Source: Dielma sp000508965
Lineage (GTDB): Bacteria; Bacillota_I; Bacilli_A; Erysipelotrichales; Erysipelotrichaceae
NCBI GenBank assembly: GCA_000508965.1
Contig: BAHV02000018.1
Span: forward strand, 124,001 to 188,000
Length of the DNA stretch: 64,000 nucleotides
Direction: 5' to 3'
In this document: one piece after another, positions 57,603 through 64,000 of the stretch
Layout of the letters: each line of letters begins with the position of its first letter
Position numbering within the stretch: position 1 is the first letter of the stretch
Notes under the pieces: model-generated
Told to the model about the DNA's origin: nothing
The model's database searches: none
What the model saw: the letters and a program-made list of their open reading frames with translations, nothing else
Translations under genes and position numbers: made by a program

Positions 57603-58373
57603 ATGAAAAATTGTGCAGACGCGAAACGCATCGTGATTAAAATAGGGACTTCAACGTTGGCTCATCAAACTGGCCGGCTGAATATTCAGCGAATGGAACG
57701 ATTAGTGAAGGTCATTGCTGATTTAAAGAATGCCGGCAAAGAGATTGTCTTGGTCAGCAGCGGGGCGATCGGCATCGGTGCCGGTAAGCTGGGACTTCCC
57801 GAAAAACCGCAGGATCTCAGCGGTAAGCAGGCATGCGCGGCAGTAGGTCAATGTGAATTAATGTATATCTATGATAAGTATTTTGCGGAATACAATCATA
57901 CCGTAGCCCAAGTGCTGTTAACGCTTGATGTATTGAATCGTGATTATGTAATCAATACGTTTACCCGCCTGCTGGCAATGAATGTATTGCCCATCGTAAA
58001 CGAAAACGATACGGTAGCTGTTGATGAAATTGTCGTAGGTGATAATGATACACTTTCCGCCATGGTCTGTGAATTGATCCATGGTGATCTGCTGGTGATC
58101 TTAAGTGATATTGATGGTGTTTATGATGATGATCCGCATAAAAATCCTGATGCGGCGCTGATTCATGAGATACCGGAAGTTAATGATCAAGTTGAAGCAT
58201 TAGCTAAAGGAACGGGCTCTAAATTAGGCACTGGCGGTATGGCAACCAAAATACATGCCGCTAAGCTTGGCATTCAGGCCGGATTCTCAACGGTTATCAT
58301 GTCTGGACAGCAGCCGGAGCAGCTTTATGAATTATTTGCAGGCAAACAGGTAGGAACGAGGATCGGATCATGA
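57603..58373 (+). CDS. proB: Glutamate 5-kinase (short form, no PUA domain)
   Basis: A 256-residue amino-acid kinase catalysing the first step of proline synthesis. Motifs: RIVIKIGTSTLAHQTGRLN, LVSSGAIGIGAGKLGL, NENDTVAVDEIVVGDND (substrate Asp), ILSDIDGVYD and GTGSKLGTGGMATKI. It lacks the C-terminal PUA domain of many ProB proteins, which is common in Gram-positives. Overlaps proA by four bases (ATGA), so both are made together. Confidence 0.96.
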   Translation: MKNCADAKRIVIKIGTSTLAHQTGRLNIQRMERLVKVIADLKNAGKEIVLVSSGAIGIGAGKLGLPEKPQDLSGKQACAAVGQCELMYIYDKYFAEYNHTVAQVLLTLDVLNRDYVINTFTRLLAMNVLPIVNENDTVAVDEIVVGDNDTLSAMVCELIHGDLLVILSDIDGVYDDDPHKNPDAALIHEIPEVNDQVEALAKGTGSKLGTGGMATKIHAAKLGIQAGFSTVIMSGQQPEQLYELFAGKQVGTRIGS

Positions 58374-59614
58374 GTGATTTACTGCAGATGGGCAGACTTG
58401 CTAAAAAAGCCGGCAGGCAGCTGGCCCAAACAACCAATGAACAGCGCACCAATGTGCTGGCAGATATCAGACGTCGGCTGCTATCCCATACTGAACCCTT
58501 GATTGAAGCGAATCGGCAGGATATTCAGGCAGCCAGAGAGAAAGGCTTACCAGCAAGTACGATTGATCGTTTAATGATTGATGATGAACGTATACAGGCT
58601 ATGCGTGAAGGTATCAGTGAGGTAATCAATCAGCCTGATCCCCTGCATCAATTAATTTCAGAAGAAACCAGACCAAGCGGTTTGACCATCAAAGCCGTAA
58701 CGGTACCGCTGGGTGTCATCGGCATGATTTATGAAAGCCGCCCTAATGTGACCATTGACGCAGCAGCCTTAGCGATTAAAAGCGGCAATGCGATGATTCT
58801 GCGCGGCGGCAAGGAAGCTCTCTGTACAAATAAAGCCTTAGTTCAGGTAATTCAGGAAGCACTTGTTACTCAGCAGCTGGACACTCACTGCGTACAATTG
58901 ATTGAAAGCACTGACCGTTCACTGGTTGATGAAATGCTGACCATGAATGAAATCTTCGATGTCATCATTCCCCGCGGCGGTAAATCACTGATTGAACGTG
59001 TCGTTAACAATGCCAGAGTGCCGGTCATTCAAACCGGTACCGGCAACAATACACTTTATGTTGATCAAAGCGCTGATTTAGATAAGGCACTGCCGCTTGT
59101 TGAAAATGCGAAATGCCAGCGGATTTCCGTCTGCAACTGCATTGAAAATCTATTAGTACACAGGGCGGTTGCCGCAGACTTTCTGCCGCGGCTCGTCCAA
59201 CAGCTCAAGGCATATCCAATGACCTATTATGGCGATGAGACCGTCTGTTCGCTCATTGATGCTCTGCCGGCTGACGATTCGCTTTATGCCTGTGAATTTC
59301 TTGATTACAAGCTGGCTGTCAAGGTAGTTGACAGCATGGCGGAAGTCTTAGCTTTCATTGACACTTATGGTACTCATCACAGTGAATGTATATTGGCACA
59401 ATCGCCTGAAGTAATCACCCAGTTTTTAAATGGCGTCGATGCCGCGGCTGTTTATGTCAATGCTTCAACCCGTTTTTCTGATGGCTTTGAATATGGCATG
59501 GGCTGTGAAATCGGCATCTCCACCCAAAAGCTGCATGCCCGCGGCCCTATGGGATTAAAAGCTCTAACTACCCTTCAATATCAGGCAGCTGCCGATTATC
59601 TGATACGTTCATGA
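58370..59614 (+). CDS. proA: Gamma-glutamyl phosphate reductase
   Basis: A 414-residue aldehyde-dehydrogenase-fold enzyme for the second proline step. Conserved: PLGVIGMIYESRPNVTIDAA, GNAMILRGGKEA, IPRGGKSLIERV, PVIQTGTGNN, the catalytic Cys in NAKCQRISVCN, and the C-terminal STQKLHARGPMGLKALTT. Full length; with proB it converts glutamate to glutamate semialdehyde. No proC is in this window. Confidence 0.97.
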   Translation: MSDLLQMGRLAKKAGRQLAQTTNEQRTNVLADIRRRLLSHTEPLIEANRQDIQAAREKGLPASTIDRLMIDDERIQAMREGISEVINQPDPLHQLISEETRPSGLTIKAVTVPLGVIGMIYESRPNVTIDAAALAIKSGNAMILRGGKEALCTNKALVQVIQEALVTQQLDTHCVQLIESTDRSLVDEMLTMNEIFDVIIPRGGKSLIERVVNNARVPVIQTGTGNNTLYVDQSADLDKALPLVENAKCQRISVCNCIENLLVHRAVAADFLPRLVQQLKAYPMTYYGDETVCSLIDALPADDSLYACEFLDYKLAVKVVDSMAEVLAFIDTYGTHHSECILAQSPEVITQFLNGVDAAAVYVNASTRFSDGFEYGMGCEIGISTQKLHARGPMGLKALTTLQYQAAADYLIRS

Positions 59615-59636
59615 TGTATTAAATATCCTATATTAT

Positions 59637-59684
59637 AAAAAAGGCTGTGACTTTCAAAGATTTCTTTGTAGCCGCAGCCTTTCA
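59637..59684 (-). terminator. Terminator of the diguanylate cyclase gene
   Basis: On the minus strand AAAGGCTG pairs with CAGCCTTT, with an inner CAAAG/CTTTG stem, and then runs into T residues. It may also stop proBA transcription weakly. Confidence 0.75.
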
Positions 59685-59686
59685 TA

Positions 59687-60574
59687 TTAACAAATTGTAT
59701 ACCCATTCTTGCCGGATCGTTTTACCTCATACATCGCCTTATCCGCCTTAACATACAATGTTTCAAAATTATCGCCGTCTTTAAAGGCATAGGCAACACC
59801 GATACTGACTGAGATGCGGATATCCCGATAACTGAATTCACAGATTTGTGACGCTCTCTCCCGAATCTTGAATTCACTGACATCCTTCATAAAAATCACA
59901 AATTCATCACCGCCGATCCGCCCTAAAATATCACTGGATCGAAATAGACGCCGAATCTGCTCGGTAAAGCCAATCAGCACCTCATCGCCGAAAAAATGCC
60001 CAAGCTCATCGTTAAGCGCTTTAAAATTATCGATATCCAAAAGCATCAGCGCGTGAATATGCTGACGGTCAGCACTCATCAGCCATTCATCAATCAGCCG
60101 CTTAGTAATAACCTTATTATAAAAACCCGTCATCGGATCAAGACTCGCCCGCTCTTTCAAGCGTTCCTGTTCCTGACGCTCGGTATCAATATTCATTAAC
60201 ATCCCTATAATAATGGAACCGTTTTTCAGAAGATGAACCTGATACCAATGCATTTCTTTACCGCTGATCAGCCGGAGACATGCGTGCACCATCTCACCAT
60301 TTCTGATCCGTTGATTGATCATCACTAACTTTTTTTCATCTTCCTTGTGAACGACATATGAATTCATATTGATCCGCTGATTAATGCCGGCAAGTGTTTT
60401 GGTTTCACAGTCATATTCAAAAAAAATCCACTGACAGTTAGAAGCCAGTAAATGAAAATGATCCAGTCTGCTTTTGATCGCATAAAGACGTTGATTTTGA
60501 ATTATGAAATAAATAAACACAACCATTAATATAGTAAATAAAATAATAATCAGCAGGTAAACACGTCCATTCAT
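59687..60574 (-). CDS. Membrane-anchored diguanylate cyclase (GGDEF)
   Basis: A 295-residue protein with an N-terminal membrane helix (about 5-25), a PAS-like middle region, and a C-terminal GGDEF domain. The active motif GRIGGDEF is near residue 220, and RSSD five residues upstream is an intact inhibitory I-site, so it should make and sense c-di-GMP. Metal Asp in LMLLDIDNFKALND is present. ATG at 60574 follows AGGAG. Possible supplier of the signal for the MshEN-containing PilB in the same window. Confidence 0.92.
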   Translation of the reverse strand: MNGRVYLLIIILFTILMVVFIYFIIQNQRLYAIKSRLDHFHLLASNCQWIFFEYDCETKTLAGINQRINMNSYVVHKEDEKKLVMINQRIRNGEMVHACLRLISGKEMHWYQVHLLKNGSIIIGMLMNIDTERQEQERLKERASLDPMTGFYNKVITKRLIDEWLMSADRQHIHALMLLDIDNFKALNDELGHFFGDEVLIGFTEQIRRLFRSSDILGRIGGDEFVIFMKDVSEFKIRERASQICEFSYRDIRISVSIGVAYAFKDGDNFETLYVKADKAMYEVKRSGKNGYTIC

Positions 60575-60749
60575 AATAACTCCTTTCAATCCCCATACTA
60601 ACATTATATAGAACCGTTTTGCGAACCATGTCGAATATGAAAATATGAGAATTACATTGACTTCGGCTATCAAATCTGTAAGTTTTGGAAATCCGCTAAA
60701 TAACTACTATAAAATATGATAAAATAAAATCATTAAGGGGGAGCTTAAT

Positions 60750-62315
60750 ATGAAAACTCTTGAATTAACGATATCGATCTCTGATAATGGCGTCAATGCA
60801 AGCCGCAGGTGTCTGATACCTGCGCAATATACTTATGAAGAACTGCATAGAATCATTCAGCTGCTGTTCGGCCTTGATAATGTTGAATACTATACCTTTA
60901 AACTGGATAATAATATGTACATCCATGAAATCAGTTCCGGTACCCACAGTAAACCGGCCTCTGCCAAGCTCCTTCGCCTTAAGCTTAACGATACTTTTCA
61001 TTACTATTATGATATTCTGGAAGCCTTTGATTTCAGAATCAAAGTCAGCGCGGTTATTGACCGTAAGAGTAATGCAGCAACGGTGTTATCGTATCGCGGA
61101 AAAAACCTTTATGAAGGGATTCTGCACGGCAATTTTAAAGAAGAACGCACATTATTCAATCAAGGCTGGTGCAACATTGTTTTAAGTGCCTTTCGTGACA
61201 ATCGCATTGAAACAGAATGCCGCGTGCGCATCAATAACGCGTTTAAGACATTGACTGCGATTAAGAATTGGCAGGACAGTTTGTTTAATGTGATCTATGA
61301 AGTCCAAACTCCGCAGAACCGCACCTTTTATTTCGCCAGCATCTGTGAAGATGAAGTGATCATTGATGCTTATGCCAACGAAGACAAGCTGATTCAGTTT
61401 GTGAATATGAATATGAACGCGATGGATTACAGTGCCGTCCGCTATCATGATACCCTGACCCTGAGCGTCAAACGCTTGGATTATCGTGAGGACCGCTCTA
61501 TCTATGATTTTTCCAGCAATACTTACGGCGGCATGCTGACTCGATGCAACGTTTTTAATCCGCATCAGATTTTAAAAATTGAAGAACTGATTCATTTCAC
61601 CGATGCCTTTACAAAAATGGTCAGTGTCATCAGCGAACTGGCACACAATGCTGTCAAATTGGAAAAATCACAGATCTGCATTGATCTTAAAGGCAGCTAT
61701 ACAATACATCCGTTATCTTTGACTGCCCATCCATTCGGTCTTGATTTGGATTTTGATCCGCTGAGTTTGAATGCGGAAAAATTGTATGACACGATTGAAA
61801 TCGATGTCGTAAGCGTGTATGATGAAGAGGCACGGAGTGAGAATGATTTCTATCCGGTACTCCTGCTGATTGCTGATGAAGAAAATATTGAAGAAATGCG
61901 GTTAGAAAACTGTTCATTAAAAACCATTGCTTACAACATTGTCGATATGCTGCTGAATCGGATGATCTGGCATGGGCCTTATCAAACAATCAAAGTCCGC
62001 GACAGCAATATGAGTAGTATCCTTGAGCCCTTTGCGGAATTGGGGACAAGGATCATTGTAGAAGATCACTTAGAATGGCTTGATGCCCATGTGATATCCA
62101 CTTACTTTGACGAGGTATTCGATGATGATTCTCTGAGCCGTGAAATGATTCTCGCACAGATGAAACAGGCGGGTCTTGATGAAGATATGATTAGCTTCTA
62201 TGAGCAGATGAGTGATGAAGAATTTGATGATTTAAACAATCACATCGATAAATTGATCGATGTCCTTGAAGATGAATCAGAAGAACCAGCGATTGATTAT
62301 AAAAAATTAAGCTGA
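60750..62315 (+). CDS. Large protein with N-terminal pRiA4b ORF-3-like domain
   Basis: A 521-residue soluble protein. The first about 100 residues match the plasmid pRiA4b ORF-3-like fold (ELTISISDNGVNASRRCLIP, YTYEELHRIIQLLFGLDNVEYYTFKLDNN in sequence, then HEISSGTHSKPASAK and LRLKLNDTFHYYYD). The remaining 400 residues are mixed alpha/beta with no family I know and end in a Glu-rich helical tail. First of three tightly packed unknown genes. Strong GGGGGAG ribosome site; -10 like TGATAAAAT shortly upstream. Confidence 0.75.
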   Translation: MKTLELTISISDNGVNASRRCLIPAQYTYEELHRIIQLLFGLDNVEYYTFKLDNNMYIHEISSGTHSKPASAKLLRLKLNDTFHYYYDILEAFDFRIKVSAVIDRKSNAATVLSYRGKNLYEGILHGNFKEERTLFNQGWCNIVLSAFRDNRIETECRVRINNAFKTLTAIKNWQDSLFNVIYEVQTPQNRTFYFASICEDEVIIDAYANEDKLIQFVNMNMNAMDYSAVRYHDTLTLSVKRLDYREDRSIYDFSSNTYGGMLTRCNVFNPHQILKIEELIHFTDAFTKMVSVISELAHNAVKLEKSQICIDLKGSYTIHPLSLTAHPFGLDLDFDPLSLNAEKLYDTIEIDVVSVYDEEARSENDFYPVLLLIADEENIEEMRLENCSLKTIAYNIVDMLLNRMIWHGPYQTIKVRDSNMSSILEPFAELGTRIIVEDHLEWLDAHVISTYFDEVFDDDSLSREMILAQMKQAGLDEDMISFYEQMSDEEFDDLNNHIDKLIDVLEDESEEPAIDYKKLS

Positions 62316-62324
62316 GGAGGTTCT

Positions 62325-63194
62325 ATGAAAAAAAATGAATTTCAGCAGTTTGGACGATTTAAAATGGTGAAGCGTAAAATTTCCTCCTCGGAGCCGCTGG
62401 CCATTACTGAAAGTTATGTCGAAAAGGTTAAAGCCGGTGACAGCTGTGTAATCAGCAGCTGTGAGATTGAACGCCTGAAGGCAATCGGACCCTGTACCAT
62501 TGAGAATTCAATGATTCATGACTGTCTCAGTTTTAGTGAATGTATTATGAAGGAAAAGGTACGCGCCTTAACGATTACCGCTATGGGTTTGGCAAGCTTT
62601 GATCATACCACCTGTAAGGTTTTCCGCAATGCTTCAAGTAAAGACGGTACCTCTTTAGGCAGCCGCAAGATCAGCGGCAGTATCGCGGCGGTAACTTATG
62701 AGAATTATACAAGCAGTGTTTTGGATTATGAGTTTAATTATATCAATATCTTAAATAAGTATTTTTTAGAATGCACGGAAGCAATTGAATGCGGTCATTT
62801 CATCAGCTTTGCCCCTTTTTACATTCCGGCCATTCAGGCTGAGGTAATGTATATCAGGCCTTATTTTAATACTTTTGTGACAGAATTAAAAGCGGATAAG
62901 CTGATTATTGCCAACAAGCTGAAGGATCGCTCAATCTTTGATGATATCATTTCCATTGCGGATTACCGCGATTTGGTTAATAAACAATTTGAAACAAGTC
63001 ATATGCATGTGGATCGGATCGAAGCTAAAACGTTGATCTTAGAGAATTGCGATGCCAAAATCGTGATTGCTGATCATGCGATTATTAAGGATGATTGTGT
63101 CATCGATGAGCTTTATGCGAAAAGCTATGAAATATCAAAGAATGCCCAGGTAAATAAACTGGCGGGAGGTAGTTATGCAGCTGAAAATCAATGA
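62325..63194 (+). CDS. Predicted beta-helix (bactofilin-like) protein, unknown
   Basis: A 289-residue soluble protein. From about residue 25 it consists of short, regularly spaced strands with Val/Ile, Cys and Glu at turn positions (ITESYVEKVKAGDSCVISS, then CEIERLKAIGPCTIENSMI), and the C-terminal part (VDRIEAKTLILENCDAKIV, then IADHAIIKDDCVIDELYAK) repeats it. This is the look of a right-handed beta-helix like bactofilins or FapA-type polymer-forming proteins, but the assignment is structural guesswork. Ten bp after the preceding gene; overlaps the next by 20 bp. Confidence 0.7.
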   Translation: MKKNEFQQFGRFKMVKRKISSSEPLAITESYVEKVKAGDSCVISSCEIERLKAIGPCTIENSMIHDCLSFSECIMKEKVRALTITAMGLASFDHTTCKVFRNASSKDGTSLGSRKISGSIAAVTYENYTSSVLDYEFNYINILNKYFLECTEAIECGHFISFAPFYIPAIQAEVMYIRPYFNTFVTELKADKLIIANKLKDRSIFDDIISIADYRDLVNKQFETSHMHVDRIEAKTLILENCDAKIVIADHAIIKDDCVIDELYAKSYEISKNAQVNKLAGGSYAAENQ

Positions 63195-63666
63195 AAAATT
63201 TCCTGTGGAATTCAGTGAGGCAGGAACTTATATCAGTTTTGAAGAGAATACGTTTTATGCCGTGATGGCTGATGAATTCTGGTCAGATACTGAATTAAAA
63301 CTATTTAAGAATAAAAAAATGCTGATTCAAATTGTTAATAAAAGTGATCAGCTGATTTTCCTGCTGAGTGTTGACGGTGTGATTGAAACCAGTGATTTCT
63401 ATTTTAATATTCATGATGAGGAAGCCTTTGTGAAGGCAGACTGCTACAACTTCTGTTTCGTTCTGCTTGATAAAAACAGTGTGATCAACGGCATGAAGAC
63501 ATGCACCCTGAATAAAGCAACCTCAGCGATCATCTCACAGATCCTCGATCAACAGCAAAGCAGTGAGTATGATGAGGAAGTGAATCTTAAAAAGCTGGCG
63601 GCTTTACAGAAGCAGTTTGAACCTTTTGAACTGCAGCCGTTTGCTTTATGTGAAGAAAGTCATTAA
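63175..63666 (+). CDS. Hypothetical protein, third gene of unknown cluster
   Basis: A 163-residue soluble protein, beta-rich in the first 120 residues and helical at the end. No family recognised. ATG with GGGAGGTAG ribosome site, overlapping the beta-helix gene by 20 bp, so the two are coupled. Followed by a terminator that closes the three-gene operon. Confidence 0.75.
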   Translation: MQLKINEKFPVEFSEAGTYISFEENTFYAVMADEFWSDTELKLFKNKKMLIQIVNKSDQLIFLLSVDGVIETSDFYFNIHDEEAFVKADCYNFCFVLLDKNSVINGMKTCTLNKATSAIISQILDQQQSSEYDEEVNLKKLAALQKQFEPFELQPFALCEESH

Positions 63667-63692
63667 CAGCGTCATCGGCGCTGTTTTTATCC
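63664..63692 (+). terminator. Terminator of the three-gene cluster
   Basis: AACAGCG pairs with CGCTGTT around seven bases, followed by TTTTAT; it overlaps the stop codon. Confidence 0.88.
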
Positions 63693-63702
63693 TTATGGAA
63701 TG

Positions 63703-63711
63703 TGGTATAAT
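63703..63711 (+). promoter_or_regulatory. Extended -10 of the methyltransferase gene
   Basis: TGGTATAAT, 24 bp before the ATG, followed by AAAGGAGAT as ribosome site. Confidence 0.65.
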
Positions 63712-63734
63712 ATGCCGGTAAAAGGAGATACAGA

Positions 63735-64000
63735 ATGAACAGAGAATTAAATTTAGCGGCGGTAACCGTTAGTGATAAAGCAAAGAAAAGTATCCAAAGC
63801 AATCACCCCTGGGTATTTGAACAGGAGGTTTTAAATGTTAAAGGCAATTATGAAAACGGTGATCTGGTTGATGTCTTTTCATTAAAGAATAAATATTTAG
63901 GCAGCGGATTTATCAGCGAAAAATCAAAGATCAGAATCCGCATCATTTCACGCAATGCGAATGATCGATTTGATGACGCCTTTTATGAACGGCGGCTGCG
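63735..64000 (+). CDS. RlmI-like class I SAM-dependent rRNA methyltransferase, N-terminal part
   Basis: The first 88 codons lie in the window. They form the PUA-like domain of the RlmI/RlmK family: SDKAKKSIQSNHPWVFEQEV, NGDLVDVFSLKNKYLGSGF, and RIRIISRN. The catalytic Rossmann domain lies beyond the edge. Such enzymes methylate a cytosine in 23S rRNA. Confidence 0.85.
   Translation, partial: MNRELNLAAVTVSDKAKKSIQSNHPWVFEQEVLNVKGNYENGDLVDVFSLKNKYLGSGFISEKSKIRIRIISRNANDRFDDAFYERRL

Noticed and set aside
1..64000. CRISPR arrays, transposases, phage genes, replication origin
   Set aside because: No regularly spaced direct repeats, no DDE or serine/tyrosine recombinase signatures and no DnaA-box cluster were seen.

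Overview
The window looks like chromosomal DNA of a spore-former-related, anaerobic, low-to-moderate GC Bacillota. The best guess is the Erysipelotrichia / gut Firmicutes, inferred from the following content rather than from any marker gene: a SUF operon in the Firmicutes order sufC-sufD-sufS-sufU-sufB, YunB, YunC and YlbJ-like proteins, a reverse rubrerythrin, many lipoproteins with Gram-positive signal peptides, strong AGGAGG ribosome sites, and a Firmicutes-type type IV pilus locus. Most genes are ordinary core or accessory metabolism on both strands. There is no prophage, transposase, CRISPR array or rRNA. One tRNA, Ser(CGA), is present.

Layout. 1-2.9 kb: surface flavinylation-type cluster (lipoproteins, ApbE, Cys-less rhodanese lipoprotein). 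3.0-6.6 kb: a small protein, a Mbeg1-like hydrolase with an unknown partner, and a YlbJ-like membrane protein. 6.6-8.6 kb: an A+T-rich two-gene module (MerR/GyrI regulator and BtrH-like protein) bracketed by a 91-bp imperfect direct repeat of the ylbJ-like 3' end. 8.7-11.0 kb: PAP2-like, Nfu, DUF3592, YunB and YunC. 11.1-16.3 kb: suf operon with 5-formyl-THF cyclo-ligase. 16.6-20 kb: parvulin-like foldases and an NSS symporter. 20-23.7 kb: TraX-like pseudogene, paired chromate transporter genes with a LysR regulator, tRNA-Ser, HIT protein. 23.9-30.8 kb: reverse rubrerythrin, hydrolase, CorA pseudogene, class I ribonucleotide reductase, NUDIX. 31.5-38 kb: assorted enzymes and membrane proteins. 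38.3-47.4 kb: type IV pilus genes (pilT, pilB, pilD, pseudopilins, pilO, a pilM-pilN fusion, pilC). 47.5-55.3 kb: GH13 enzyme, MerR/TipAS regulator, nitroreductase, fructokinase with a decayed sucrose-6-phosphate hydrolase, PatB, YitT, and a secreted CBM9-like protein with a cre site. 55.3-64 kb: transglutaminase-like, DUF1232, DUF3021/LytTR pair, proBA, a diguanylate cyclase, a three-gene unknown cluster, and the start of an RlmI-like methyltransferase.

The most interesting signal is non-coding. Two minus-strand transcription units, 26412-26537 and 31156-31286, each have a strong sigma-A-type promoter, a small hairpin beginning exactly at the predicted +1, perfect internal stems, an unpaired UUCCCC(C)ACCCAU motif, a second CUCCCC loop or bulge, and an intrinsic terminator. 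They look like two members of one undescribed family of C-rich small regulatory RNAs flanking the nrdAB/NUDIX block. Other leads are the MerR-BtrH insertion that carries or recreates a neighbour's 3' end, the ApbE cluster with a Ser-type variant acceptor motif, a PilB with a canonical c-di-GMP-binding MshEN double motif alongside a diguanylate cyclase in the same window, and the 60.7-63.7 kb cluster of unknown proteins.
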